From: JAUWOY01 sp034431315
GTDB taxonomy: Bacteria; Chloroflexota; Anaerolineae; VGOG01
Reading direction: 5' to 3'
Length of the DNA stretch: 56,817 nt
NCBI GenBank assembly: GCA_034431315.1
Contig: DAOUDK010000146.1
Coordinates: forward strand, 1 to 56,817
Made by a program: the position numbers and the translations under genes. Below the pieces are notes generated by a model, which did no database searches, was not told the origin of the DNA, and saw only the letters and a list, made by a program, of their open reading frames with translations. Below are positions 25,302-34,623 of this stretch, in pieces (position 1 is the first letter of the stretch; each line of letters starts with the position of its first letter).

Positions 25302-26056
25302 TCTTTCTGGCAGTATTGCGCAAGGAACTCTTGGAACAATGGCGCAGCCGGCGGTTGGTGGCGGTGGCCGCAGTGTTCCTGTTCTTTGGATTTCTGTCAC
25401 CGCTCAGCGCCAAACTGCTGCCCGACCTGATGCAAAGCCTGGGCGACACCGGCGGGATCGTGATAGAGTTTCCCACGCCCACCGCCCAGGACGGGCTTTT
25501 GCAGCACGTGAAGAACACGAGCCAGATCGGAGTGTTCCTGGCCGTGCTGGTGACGATGGGCGCCCTGGCGCAGGAGAAGGAGCGGGGCACCACAGCGATG
25601 ATCCTCAGCAAGCCGGTCTCCAGAGCCAATTTCCTGCTGGGCAAATTCGTGGCCCTGACCCTGGTCTTCGGCCTATGTCTGGCCCTGGCCGGGCTGGCCT
25701 GCTATTACTACACCATCGTGTTGTTCGAGGGGAGCGGGGGGGCACGTTTTGTGGAGATGAACCTGCTGTTGGCGCTGTTCATCGAGTTCTACCTGGCGGT
25801 GACCCTGTTGGGCAGCACCATCGCCCGCAGCCAGGTGATGGCCGGCGGGCTGGGGCTGGGGGCGATTTTTGTGGTGGCGATCCTGGGGGCTTTGCCCCGG
25901 CTCGGAGAGTACATGCCTACTGCGCTGCTGGAATGGGCGCGAGTTCTGATGGTCGGGACCGGGGAGCCGGCCTGGGGCGCAGTGGCCGTCAGTCTGGGGG
26001 GGATAGTCGTCTGCCTGGGAACAGCGCTGGTGGTGTTTGAGCGACAAGAGTTGTAA
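25298..26056 (+). CDS. ABC-2 type permease (YxlG-like)
   Basis: 252 aa with six predicted TM helices: the first at about 18-38, then LGVFLAVLVTMGALAQEKERGTTAMILSKPVSR (the cytosolic coupling element), LTLVFGLCLALAGLACYYY, an extended helix near 160-180 and two at the end. It pairs with the preceding ATPase. Confidence 0.9.
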   Translation: MIFLAVLRKELLEQWRSRRLVAVAAVFLFFGFLSPLSAKLLPDLMQSLGDTGGIVIEFPTPTAQDGLLQHVKNTSQIGVFLAVLVTMGALAQEKERGTTAMILSKPVSRANFLLGKFVALTLVFGLCLALAGLACYYYTIVLFEGSGGARFVEMNLLLALFIEFYLAVTLLGSTIARSQVMAGGLGLGAIFVVAILGALPRLGEYMPTALLEWARVLMVGTGEPAWGAVAVSLGGIVVCLGTALVVFERQEL

Positions 26057-26094
26057 TCAATGTCATGGAGAGGTAGGGAGATGTTCAGGAAAAG

Positions 26095-26208
26095 GTGCTC
26101 TACCGCATGAGAGAGGGACGGGCGCTTTTGATCCTGGCCTTCTTCGTGGGAGCCGCGCTGCTGGAGTTCGCCGCCAAGGGAACGACGGTGGGCTTTGGTG
26201 GGTGGTGA
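26095..26208 (+). CDS. Possible small single-TM protein or gene remnant
   Basis: 37 codons from GTG 26095 (AGGAAAAG upstream) or 33 from ATG 26107: a basic start (MREGR) then ALLILAFFVGAALLEFAA. The codon use is like the flanking ABC genes. Too short to assign; it could be the broken 5' end of another permease. Confidence 0.35.
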   Translation: MLYRMREGRALLILAFFVGAALLEFAAKGTTVGFGGW

Positions 26209-26212
26209 GAGA

Positions 26213-26241
26213 TTGACAATACGCATTTTATGTGTTATGCT
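26213..26241 (+). promoter_or_regulatory. Promoter of leader module copy 2
   Basis: TTGACA-N17-TATGCT, as in copy 1; differences between the copies in this part are all transitions. Confidence 0.75.
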
Positions 26242-26318
26242 TAAACCAAGTGGCAGGGGATAAGAGCAACTAGAGGAGCTTTGCCGCCCATCCACCGCAA
26301 GAGGGGTGGGCCTTTGTT
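26242..26318 (+). ncRNA. Leader or small RNA, copy 2, ending in a terminator
   Basis: About 60-70 nt of transcript from the promoter above to a terminator (stem 26286-26293 with 26304-26311, loop ACCGCAAGA-like, then CTTTGTT). The stem differs from copy 1 but stays paired (A-T to G-T), which argues for selection on structure. GGCAGGGGATAAG and GCAACTA blocks are shared with copy 1. It lies just upstream of the membrane-protein island. Confidence 0.5.
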
Positions 26319-26390
26319 GAGGACATTAGCCACGGGGTTTACCATTCCAGAAGATAACTGGCGCACTCTCAAAGTGGAAGGAGGAAACTC

Positions 26391-27470
26391 GTGACTCTCC
26401 TCATAAATACATTGACCAATGTTATCAGCCAGATTGCCAAGTCAGCGCAATTAGCTACACTGGTGCCGGCCAGTATTCTGGTGCTGTGCAATTTACTCTT
26501 TATGTTTCCTGCTTTGGATATTGACATAGGGGATTCGGTGCTTCAGATAGGTTTGGTTGTTTTGACCATCGCAATCAGTTACTTGTTGTGGTTGCTGAAC
26601 GGGCCTTTTGTCAAACTATTGGAAGGATATCCGTTTGAAGGGACTAGACTTGCTCGCTGGATGACCAAAAACCAACGCGATGATTTTGACATATTGGAGA
26701 AAAGCCTAGAGGAATGTCAAACCCAACTGGAGCGTGCCGAGAATTGGTTGAATAATATCCTCCCAATGCGCTATTTTGGAAATCCTTCTGACGTACGATA
26801 CGATCCTCAATACAAAGAAATCTGCCATCTTGGGGCACAATGGCAAGTTATTCAGTCGCGTTATCTCGAAGAACGTTTCACTCATTTCCCACCTGATCCT
26901 GAATATCTCCTTCCGACTCGATTGGGAAACACGGTTTCCGCCTTTGAACATTATCCCCATCTACGTTACGGAATAAATAGTCCTGTTCTTTGGCCTCGTT
27001 TGGTGCATATCTTAGATAAGAATGGTTTTGCTGCGTATGTCGAGCGCGAAAAATCAACATTCGACTTTGCGCTAAACCTCACAGTCATCATAGTGTTACT
27101 CGGATTAGAATGCATCGGTTTTGCCGCTCTGTTTCTGCAGCCAAGCTGGCTATGGGGGACGGCCGTAGCAGTTCCTTTGGTAATAATTGCACATCACGCC
27201 CTCATAACAAACGCTGTCTATTGGGGTGATATGGTCAAAGTCGGATTTGATTTGTATCGCCATGACCTGCGCCAGGCTTTGCTCATGCGTAGGCCAGATT
27301 CATTGGCAGATGAAAAACAGTTGTGGAAGAACATATCCAATTTCCTGGCAACGGGTCAATCTCCACCGTCCACAACCTGGGATTACGATCTATTGAAGGA
27401 GAAAGAAAAATCAAGTAAACGGGAACCGGGCAAAGAAGAATCAAGGAAAAAGGAGGCTGACAATGCGTAA
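26391..27470 (+). CDS. Four-TM membrane protein of a conserved uncharacterised family (LPTRLGN motif)
   Basis: 359 aa, GTG start with AAGGAGGA 6 nt upstream. Two TM helices at about 20-45 and 50-72, a large soluble middle (75-235), two more at about 228-270, and a charged Lys/Glu tail. The middle has LPTRLGNTVSAFEHYPHLRYG followed by LWPRL, a combination I recall from uncharacterised bacterial membrane proteins. Base composition is clearly more AT-rich than the ABC genes on either side. It overlaps the next gene by 8 nt. Function unknown. Confidence 0.7.
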   Translation: MTLLINTLTNVISQIAKSAQLATLVPASILVLCNLLFMFPALDIDIGDSVLQIGLVVLTIAISYLLWLLNGPFVKLLEGYPFEGTRLARWMTKNQRDDFDILEKSLEECQTQLERAENWLNNILPMRYFGNPSDVRYDPQYKEICHLGAQWQVIQSRYLEERFTHFPPDPEYLLPTRLGNTVSAFEHYPHLRYGINSPVLWPRLVHILDKNGFAAYVEREKSTFDFALNLTVIIVLLGLECIGFAALFLQPSWLWGTAVAVPLVIIAHHALITNAVYWGDMVKVGFDLYRHDLRQALLMRRPDSLADEKQLWKNISNFLATGQSPPSTTWDYDLLKEKEKSSKREPGKEESRKKEADNA

Positions 27471-27945
27471 GATCTTGTCTAGAATTGGAATCATAGTGTT
27501 AGTGCTTGGGGGAACAGTCACTCTAGTATTCTTTCGCTGGATTGAGTTGTTTGGGAGACTCACCTCTTCTATCTCTCAAAAGAACCTGACTGTGAAAGAC
27601 CTAGAACAAGAAGGTGTATGCAGGTCAAAACCCCAGGCACAACAGTTCGCCCAAGTACAAAAGATCATTAGGGACCCAAACACAACGCTAGAGACATTGA
27701 ATCAAGCAAATCAAACCGTTACAGGGCTGATTTCTGTTGTTGAAGAAACAGGACCTCAAAGATCAACCATACTGCGTGCAACCCGTGTACAAGTTCGCCA
27801 CGCTCTAAAAATGGAACCCCTTCAGGAAGACACAGCCTGCGTTCTACACGCTATTCAACAACCTGGCTATCCACCAGCCGTGCGCAACAAGATTGAAAGT
27901 GTTCTTGAAAAGTCGGGGGTTATCATTGGAAGAGCCAAGGACTGA
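27463..27945 (+). CDS. Single-TM protein of the membrane island
   Basis: 160 aa: basic N-terminus, TM helix at about 8-28, then a soluble helical domain with two cysteines (C53 and C126) that could form a disulphide. It overlaps both neighbours (8 nt upstream, up to 53 nt downstream). No family recognised. Confidence 0.65.
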   Translation: MRKILSRIGIIVLVLGGTVTLVFFRWIELFGRLTSSISQKNLTVKDLEQEGVCRSKPQAQQFAQVQKIIRDPNTTLETLNQANQTVTGLISVVEETGPQRSTILRATRVQVRHALKMEPLQEDTACVLHAIQQPGYPPAVRNKIESVLEKSGVIIGRAKD

Positions 27946-28738
27946 CACCCTATCTGTCGATCAAACTGGGCAAATAGATATCACGGATTCTCCAAAGCCG
28001 GAGGATCCAGATAAGGTACTACCTTCCCGAAAAAAGGGAAATCCGATCACGATACTGATTGTTGTGATCCTTCTGAGCTTTACAACGCTGCTCACCATTG
28101 GATTGGCAAATAGGTACAATTGGATACCTCGCTTAGCTCATCTGAGAAGCCAAAAAGACAGTATTACACTTATACCGTCAGGCCCGGTTGGACCCGATCC
28201 TATGATTCTGATGGTCGTCCGGCGCAATGGACATTCTGAGGTACGTATCCTGAATGCTGACACAGGAGCGGTAGGTTTCCTGTCTGATCCGACAGTGGAA
28301 AGCTTCGCGCCCGTTCGTTCTCCAGTTGTAAAACAGGTTGCCTATTTTGCCCAGGATGCACAAGACCGCATTTCATTGATCGTCGGTCAACCAGGTGAGG
28401 TTTTCACAGACACCGTAAGCGTAAATACTCTGGCGGAAATCAATCGCCGAGGGTTTGAACTTTGTGACTATGCTCAAGTAGTTTGGTCAACCGATGGACA
28501 GCGAATCGCCACTTTTGTATGCAATAAGCAATCCAGAGAGTCGTATTTATTAGTCACGGAAGTGGGTGGAGCAAATCAGATCCTTGAGAAAACACGAGAC
28601 AATCTGGATCGAGTCCGGTCAGTGGTATGGGTTAGTCCAGCTAATGTCGTTTATACACAAAATGAGAATAACTTGGACGTCATATATTCTTTGGATATTT
28701 CTGAGCCTAATAAACCTACCCGTCTATTTGGCCCATGA
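27893..28738 (+). CDS. Single-TM protein with beta-propeller-like (TolB/WD-like) extracytoplasmic domain
   Basis: Up to 281 aa; the start is uncertain. TTG at 27893 opens the frame, but TTG at 27926 has GGGGG 6 nt upstream and gives 270 aa. A cytosolic ~50-residue acidic/Pro segment is followed by a TM helix (ITILIVVILLSFTTLLTIGLA) and about 200 residues with repeated strand-loop units (VRILNADTGAVGFLSD, VVWSTDGQRIATFVC, VVWVSPANVVYTQ) as in TolB/WD propellers. Member of the same tight gene group; function unknown. Confidence 0.65.
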   Translation: MKVFLKSRGLSLEEPRTDTLSVDQTGQIDITDSPKPEDPDKVLPSRKKGNPITILIVVILLSFTTLLTIGLANRYNWIPRLAHLRSQKDSITLIPSGPVGPDPMILMVVRRNGHSEVRILNADTGAVGFLSDPTVESFAPVRSPVVKQVAYFAQDAQDRISLIVGQPGEVFTDTVSVNTLAEINRRGFELCDYAQVVWSTDGQRIATFVCNKQSRESYLLVTEVGGANQILEKTRDNLDRVRSVVWVSPANVVYTQNENNLDVIYSLDISEPNKPTRLFGP

Positions 28739-28799
28739 TGTTCAAGAAGAACATGGATCCTTATGATCTTAACACTGCGCAGATCTTGAGAGAAACAGC

Positions 28800-29906
28800 A
28801 TGCATACTCGTGAACTGATAAGTGGATACTTGAAAGCTCTGCTCAAGAAATGGTATCTTGTAGCCGCCGCAGTTTCTGAGTTCATCAGCTTATTGATACA
28901 ACCTTTCCTGGGTTTCGAGGTTCCCATTGAGGTTTATGTGGCAATATTCGCCCTGGTGTTCATGTATGCCAACTACTCACTGTATTGCGATGGTCAGAAA
29001 GAAATAGTCGAAATCAAGGAACGATATCAAAGGAAGCTGACAGAACTCCAGGAAAAGATCGCAGAGCTACAGGACCGTTGGCCGCGTTTGGAATTGTTGT
29101 TCCCGACTGATCAGGGGTGTACGCGACATCAAATCATCCATGTTTTAGATCCGCCACAAAGACCAGACTTGAATGAGCTAGTGCGCCGTGAAGCAGAGCA
29201 GATTCAGCTTGCCTCCCAAGAAACAGAAGAGAGCAATATTCCAGCAAGCTTGGCAAGAATCCATGACGTTATGAGGCAAGCCTTACTACAACGGCGCAAG
29301 AGTGCTGAGGAATACGAAGAGGAATGCGATGCTTACTTGGAACGATATCGCCAGTACCTGGTGGACATGTACAACTATGAGCTATACGTGGCTCGTTTCA
29401 GAAGTGTACGCTTCGCAATCCAAAACAGCGGAAAAGTACCTGCAGAAAACATTGTCCTGATCATTCACTTTCCGGATGCATTTTACTTTCGGTCTTTGGA
29501 AGAACGCTTATTGGAACGTCCTGAGGAACGCCCAAAACCACCAAAACGACCAATGCTTTTCGAACCATTGTTCAACATACCCGCTTATCTTTCTCAATTG
29601 AGTCCCTCAACACTCAGTGGCTTAATGCCGCCTGTAGTAGACATAGGGCCTTCCAATGTGAGGGGGCCATTCATCAAACCTGAAAACAGTACAGAAGTCA
29701 ATTACGAAGTTGGAAAGGTCTTGCATAACTTTATCGAAGTCGGTCTAGAGGAAGTGCAATTCTTCCTCACCGACGAAGCGATTGGACATTCTTGGGAACT
29801 GAAATACAGCATTCATGCGGCCAATCTGCCCGAGCCTGCAGAAGGATCTCTATTCCTCGAAGTTATGCTAGAACATGCTCAGTCTGAAACTGAAAGACCT
29901 GACTAA
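28800..29906 (+). CDS. Two-TM coiled-coil membrane protein
   Basis: 368 aa: two TM helices (about 18-38 and 43-62), then a coiled coil (KERYQRKLTELQEKIAELQDRW), a long helical middle, and a beta-rich C-terminal domain (about 200-368) that starts VRFAIQNSGKVPAENIVLIIHFP, an Ig-like or conserved-repeat type fold. Last gene of the lower-GC island; the ABC ATPase follows 44 nt later with a return to high GC. No family recognised. Confidence 0.65.
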   Translation: MHTRELISGYLKALLKKWYLVAAAVSEFISLLIQPFLGFEVPIEVYVAIFALVFMYANYSLYCDGQKEIVEIKERYQRKLTELQEKIAELQDRWPRLELLFPTDQGCTRHQIIHVLDPPQRPDLNELVRREAEQIQLASQETEESNIPASLARIHDVMRQALLQRRKSAEEYEEECDAYLERYRQYLVDMYNYELYVARFRSVRFAIQNSGKVPAENIVLIIHFPDAFYFRSLEERLLERPEERPKPPKRPMLFEPLFNIPAYLSQLSPSTLSGLMPPVVDIGPSNVRGPFIKPENSTEVNYEVGKVLHNFIEVGLEEVQFFLTDEAIGHSWELKYSIHAANLPEPAEGSLFLEVMLEHAQSETERPD

Positions 29907-29950
29907 GAGATGACAGACGAGAGGCTGAAATGAGAAAGGCGTGAGGAGAG

Positions 29951-30838
<888 letters not shown>

Positions 30839-30857
30839 CCACTCCCCCGCTCCCGCT

Positions 30858-30893
30858 GGACCCTAGTCCAGCGGCCTCAGCGGACTAGGGTCC
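30858..30893. repeat. Inverted repeat between the NatA-like and NatB-like genes
   Basis: A perfect 12-bp inverted repeat, GGACCCTAGTCC/GGACTAGGGTCC, separated by 12 nt. Each arm is also nearly self-complementary with its flank. There is no T-run, so it is a palindromic repeat or mRNA-stability element rather than a terminator. Confidence 0.7.
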
Positions 30894-30932
30894 GCTGCGA
30901 GCATAAGGTGAGTAGATTTGTGGAGGAGAACG

Positions 30933-32168
30933 ATGCGTAAAGTCCTGACCGTAGCACGACACGAGTTCATCGTCAGCCTGAAGCGTCCCAGCTTCATCAT
31001 CGCCACCCTGGCCATACCCCTGCTAGGGCTCGTGGGACTGATCGTAGCCACTTACTTCGGCGGCCAGGCCGGCGACTTCCTCGAGAGACAGTTCGTGGGA
31101 TCGCCAAAGGCGGTGGGCTACGTTGACCAGGTCGGCCTCTTCACGCCGCCGCTGCCTGAGTACGAGGACCTCTTCATCCCCTATCCGAACGAGGAGTCGG
31201 CGCAGGAGGCGCTGTTCGCCGAGGAGATCGAGACCTTCCTGCTGATCCCTGGGGATTACACAGACACAGGCCGGGTCGTCGCCTACAGCAAGGGGCGGGG
31301 ACTCACCACGGCCATCGCCGTGAGCGAGGAGCGGATTCGGCCCTTCCTGGTTGACCACCTGCTGGCTGGACAGGTGGACGCGGACCTCAGAGCCCGGGTG
31401 CGCGCTCCGCTGAACTTGCAGCCGGTATCCCTCAGTCCGGAAGGCGAGGGCAGCGAAGACACCGCCAGCTTTGTGGCCAACATCGCCATCCCCTACGCCT
31501 TCTCCATCCTGCTGGTGATGGCCATCTTCACCTCCTCTGGCTTCCTGCTGCAAGGAGTCAGCGAGGAGAAAGAGAGCCGGGTGATCGAGATCCTGCTCTC
31601 CTCGTTGACGGCGATGGAGCTTCTGGCGGGCAAGATCCTGGGATTGGGAGCGCTGGGGCTGATCCAGATCCTCTTCTGGATCGGCTCTGGCTGGGCGCTG
31701 ATCGGGATAGCCGTCACCGGCCTGGCCCTCTTTGGGGCCATCAACCTGGAGCTAACGACCATCGTGCTGGCCCTGGTCTACTTCCTGCTGGGTTACATCC
31801 TCTTCGCCACCCTGATGGCCAGTGCTGGCTCCCTGGGCACCTCGGCCCGGGAAGGGCAGCAGATCGCCGGCATTTTCTCCGGCATAACGGCCATCCCCTT
31901 CATGGTCAGCAGCTTCCTCTGGACCAATCCGAACTCGCTCCTGATCCAGGTCTTGAGTTACGTGCCGTTGACCGCGCCGGTGATGATGTTGCAGCGGCTG
32001 GGCATGACCGAAGTGCCGCCCTACCAGATCGCCATCAGCTTGATCTTGTTGATCCTGGGCATCGGCGGGGCCCTGTGGGCCGGGGCCAAGGTCTTCCGCA
32101 TGGGGCTTCTCATGTACGGCAAGCGGCCGTCAGCATCGGAGATCCTGCGCGCCCTGCGGCAGGCGTGA
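30933..32168 (+). CDS. ABC-2 permease (NatB/YhaP-like), source of the repeated 3' end
   Basis: 411 aa from ATG 30933 (TGGAGGAG upstream). TM1 at about 20-42, a large extracytoplasmic domain (45-190), then about six TM helices with the LLQGVSEEKESRVIEILLSSLTAMELLAGKILGLG coupling element. The last ~30 codons (VFRMGLLMYGKRPSASEIL, then RALRQA and TGA) recur four times downstream as start-less fragments (copies A-D). A terminator follows at 32212-32261. Confidence 0.92.
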   Translation: MRKVLTVARHEFIVSLKRPSFIIATLAIPLLGLVGLIVATYFGGQAGDFLERQFVGSPKAVGYVDQVGLFTPPLPEYEDLFIPYPNEESAQEALFAEEIETFLLIPGDYTDTGRVVAYSKGRGLTTAIAVSEERIRPFLVDHLLAGQVDADLRARVRAPLNLQPVSLSPEGEGSEDTASFVANIAIPYAFSILLVMAIFTSSGFLLQGVSEEKESRVIEILLSSLTAMELLAGKILGLGALGLIQILFWIGSGWALIGIAVTGLALFGAINLELTTIVLALVYFLLGYILFATLMASAGSLGTSAREGQQIAGIFSGITAIPFMVSSFLWTNPNSLLIQVLSYVPLTAPVMMLQRLGMTEVPPYQIAISLILLILGIGGALWAGAKVFRMGLLMYGKRPSASEILRALRQA

Positions 32169-32211
32169 TGGTTGAAGAACAGCGGATCGGCAGAATTGAC
32201 GTATAATGAGA

Positions 32212-32261
32212 AAGCCGGCTCCAACCTGCTTACACAGTGGGAAGGAGTCGGCTTTTGTTTT
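32212..32261 (+). terminator. Terminator of the NatAB-like operon
   Basis: 11-bp stem AAGCCGGCTCC/GGAGTCGGCTT (one G-T) followed by TTTTGTTTT. Confidence 0.85.
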
Positions 32262-32348
32262 GGAGGGAACCGGGGATTCGCGGAAAGACGGGGCCGGAGA
32301 TTGAGGATCATTTCATGAGAAAATCGGTGTCGAGGATTACGGTGGCCA

Positions 32349-32687
32349 TCAGGCCCTCCCCGTCACGTGTAGGGCTTCCTCAGCCATGTCTTCGATCTCA
32401 GCCAGGCTTTCAAAGTCAGTGCGAGGGATACCACGCTCATGCAGAACTGTCTTCATGGCTTCGATGTCCACCCCACTGAGCTCGGCTGCCTTCCCGAGAG
32501 AGATAACTCCGTGCTCGTACAGCTTGCAGGCGACGGCTATCCGCAGGTCCTTACGGGCTGCCAACAAGGTGCGTATAGCCTCGGCCACGAACTGGCTTTC
32601 GCTTTCGTAATAGCCGGTATCACGAATGCTCTCCAGTTGTACTTTGAGGAAAGCGGGCAGTTGTACACGGACTGTGCTCTCCGTCAT
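32349..32687 (-). CDS. UPF0175-type antitoxin-like protein with N-terminal ribbon-helix-helix
   Basis: 112 aa: an RHH-like start (STVRVQLPAFLKVQLESI and the helix ESESQFVAEAIRTLLA), then the UPF0175 domain (LYEHGVISLGKAAELSGVDIEAMKTVLHERGIP). UPF0175 proteins act as antitoxin-like regulators, often with PIN-type partners, which is missing here. GGAGG precedes the start. It is the only minus-strand gene in the cargo region. Confidence 0.82.
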   Translation of the reverse strand: MTESTVRVQLPAFLKVQLESIRDTGYYESESQFVAEAIRTLLAARKDLRIAVACKLYEHGVISLGKAAELSGVDIEAMKTVLHERGIPRTDFESLAEIEDMAEEALHVTGRA

Positions 32688-32785
32688 GTTAGCGCCTCCT
32701 AGATCGCGACACTCTGGATTCTAAGTGTGTTTTCAGCATAAGTATACAGGCAATTCGGTTTCCCGTCAAGAAAAGCTATTCCCAC

Positions 32786-32826
32786 TTGACAATGATCACA
32801 AAATGATGTACAGTATCACTGTACAT
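32786..32826 (+). promoter_or_regulatory. Promoter and autoregulatory operator of the Phd-YoeB module
   Basis: TTGACA (32786-32791)-N17-TACAGT (32809-32814). A perfect inverted repeat ATGTACAG-N5-CTGTACAT (32806-32826) overlaps the -10, the expected place for antitoxin binding. Confidence 0.85.
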
Positions 32827-32845
32827 TTTCTCGCTTGGAGGTGTC

Positions 32846-33142
32846 ATGGCCATTCAAACAACCTATACCCAGGCGCGTGCCAATCTTGCGTCGCTTTGGG
32901 ATGAGGTCACTCTCAATCGTGAGATCGTAATCATCGAGCGGCGTGGAGCGGAGCCGGTGGCCCTGATCTCGGCCGACGAACTGGCAGGGTTGATGGAGAC
33001 CGCCTACCTGTTAAGGTCGCCCAGGAATGTAGAACGCCTGTTGAGAGCACTAAGGCGAGCACAACGGAAAGAAGGTACTCCACAGACCGTCGTCGAACTG
33101 AAAAGAGAGGTCGGCCTTGACGAAGTCACGGAAGAAGGGTAG
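32846..33142 (+). CDS. Phd/YefM-family antitoxin
   Basis: 98 aa with the Phd/YefM start (TYTQARANLASLWDEVTLNREIVIIERRG, then EPVALISADELAGLMET) and a C-terminal toxin-wrapping tail. GGAGGTGTC lies just before the start. It binds its own operator (palindrome at 32806-32826) by family precedent, and it overlaps the toxin frame by 26 nt. Confidence 0.92.
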   Translation: MAIQTTYTQARANLASLWDEVTLNREIVIIERRGAEPVALISADELAGLMETAYLLRSPRNVERLLRALRRAQRKEGTPQTVVELKREVGLDEVTEEG

Positions 33143-33413
33143 AGGCGACGGGAAACAACGCGACGCTGTCTTCCAAACCGAGTTTATCGAGGACCTGCGG
33201 TACTGGGTGCAAACGGATCGGAAGATGGCATTACGGGTGCTGAGGATAGTGGAGGACATTCTCCGAGACCCGTTCACGGGGATGGGAAAGCCAGAGCCGT
33301 TAAAGTATCTGGCGGGGGGAGCCTGGTCCAGGCGATTGACGCAAGAACATCGCATCGTATACCTGGTAAGTGAAGATCGGATAGACTTCCTGCAAGCACG
33401 TTACCATTACTGA
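33117..33413 (+). CDS. YoeB/Txe-family mRNA interferase toxin
   Basis: 98 aa from a TTG start overlapping the antitoxin. The family core is plain: FIEDLRYW, DPFTGMGKPEPLKYLAGGAWSRRL, HRIVYLV and the C-terminal ARYHY with the terminal His-Tyr that takes part in catalysis. YoeB toxins cleave mRNA in the ribosomal A site. The stop codon touches repeat copy A. Confidence 0.92.
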   Translation: MTKSRKKGRGDGKQRDAVFQTEFIEDLRYWVQTDRKMALRVLRIVEDILRDPFTGMGKPEPLKYLAGGAWSRRLTQEHRIVYLVSEDRIDFLQARYHY

Positions 33414-33612
33414 AAGTCTTTCGCACGGGGCTCCTCATGTACGGCGAGCGGCTGTCGGCGTGCCTTCGGCGTTGGAGATCCTGCGCGCCCTGCGGCAAGC
33501 TTGATGTGCGTTCGGGCCAAGCATCACTGATCCTGCAAAGACGAGTGTCAGGTTAAGAGGCAGACATTGAATTGCATTTGCATCTTTCGGCTTGTTGGTG
33601 TATACTGAGTAT
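33414..33612 (+). repeat. Permease-3'-end repeat, copy A
   Basis: Starts with a diverged copy of the last ~30 permease codons (an extra 8 nt lies in the middle), then TGATGTGCGTTCGGGCCAAG and the shared tail. The tail hairpin is weakened here; promoter TTGCAT (33578-33583)-N17-TATACT (33601-33606). It drives the 104-aa gene and probably DUF4160-DUF2442. Confidence 0.85.
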
Positions 33613-33657
33613 CATGCGGCAGCAAAACCACATCAGGTCAAAAAGCGGAGGTGCGCT

Positions 33658-33972
33658 ATGGATAGAGAAACGATCACAGCCGAAAGCCTATTGAGAGACA
33701 TCTATGAAGCAGAATCTGCTCTACGCTGGTTTGAGCAGAAATACGGCTTGCTTTCTGAAACCTTTTATGGTGTCTATCAGCAAGGGCAACTGCGCGATGA
33801 AGACCCTGATGAGATTCAGGAGTATATGGAATGGTCTGGCTGGTATGAGATTCGCCAGGACCGCCGCCAGCGTTATGAGCAGGCAGCTGATTTTCTTTCT
33901 GCTGGCTGGCCGTGCTACCATCCAGAGTCACACCATAGCGGCATGCACAACCAGCTAAAACAGGCATCCTGA
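33658..33972 (+). CDS. Small acidic protein of cargo block A, unknown function
   Basis: 104 aa from ATG 33658 (GGAGGTG upstream). Helical, rich in Tyr, Glu and Gln: SLLRDIYEAESALRWFEQKYGLLSETFYGVYQQGQL then DEDPDEIQEYMEWSGWYEI. The pattern resembles antitoxin-like proteins that pair with PIN or DUF4160 partners. It is followed 44 nt later by DUF4160. No family assigned. Confidence 0.6.
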   Translation: MDRETITAESLLRDIYEAESALRWFEQKYGLLSETFYGVYQQGQLRDEDPDEIQEYMEWSGWYEIRQDRRQRYEQAADFLSAGWPCYHPESHHSGMHNQLKQAS

Positions 33973-34016
33973 AGGTTGCGGTACAATGCCACCAAACGTC
34001 ACCACGAGGTAAAGTC

Positions 34017-34286
34017 TTGCCAGAAATCTCTCGCTTCTTTGGTATTATCATTCGCATGTATGCAGAGATGGAGGCTCCACATCACCGGCCCCACTTTCAT
34101 GCCTACTATCAGAATCAGGCTGCCGTATACGACATTGATCCCATTGAGATAATAGGCGGCACGTTACCTCGTAGGCAACAGCGTCTCGTAGAAGCGTGGG
34201 CGGAACTACACCAAGGTGAACTGCTGGAGAACTGGGAGCGGCTGCAATCTGGGCAACTTCCTTACAAAATTGCGCCTCTTTGGTGA
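34017..34286 (+). CDS. DUF4160 protein
   Basis: 89 aa, TTG start. Shows the DUF4160 core: PEISRFFGIIIRMYAEMEAPHHRPHFHAYYQ, then the IIGGTLPRRQQRLVEAWAELHQ helix. DUF4160 and DUF2442 genes are regularly paired and have been proposed as toxin-antitoxin-like; the pair is kept here with 13 nt between them. Confidence 0.88.
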   Translation: MPEISRFFGIIIRMYAEMEAPHHRPHFHAYYQNQAAVYDIDPIEIIGGTLPRRQQRLVEAWAELHQGELLENWERLQSGQLPYKIAPLW

Positions 34287-34299
34287 AAAGGAGAGTAAG

Positions 34300-34623
34300 A
34301 TGCCTCATCTAACCTATCGGGTCGTTGATTTTGAAATCGTTGGTTCATACAAACTGCGGGTAGAGTTCGATGATGGAACGGCACAGGTCATTGATTTTCG
34401 GCCCGTGTTAGAGGGAGCATTATATGGACCACTGCAAGACGAATATGTGTTCAATCAAGTCGAGATCGACCCGGAAGTGCATACATTGGTGTGGCCGAAT
34501 GGAGCTGACTTTGACCCGGAGACTTTGCATGAGTGGCCGAAGTATGCAAAAGACATGCAGCGAATGGCAAAGCGGTGGGTCAAGATGAAGGCTCAGCTTG
34601 TACAGGCATGGGCTGCCTCTTGA
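34300..34623 (+). CDS. DUF2442 protein, its 3' end touching repeat copy B
   Basis: 107 aa from ATG 34300 (AAAGGAGAG upstream). DUF2442 features: YKLRVEFDDGTAQVIDFRPVL, GPLQDEYVFNQVEID, TLVWPNGADFDPETLHEW. The stop codon falls inside the first bases of the permease-derived repeat, so the last residues were probably set by the insertion junction. Confidence 0.88.
   Translation: MPHLTYRVVDFEIVGSYKLRVEFDDGTAQVIDFRPVLEGALYGPLQDEYVFNQVEIDPEVHTLVWPNGADFDPETLHEWPKYAKDMQRMAKRWVKMKAQLVQAWAAS

Noticed and set aside
32196..32206. TTGACG directly followed by TATAATG after the permease as a promoter
   Set aside because: The two boxes are adjacent rather than 17 nt apart, and a terminator follows at once.
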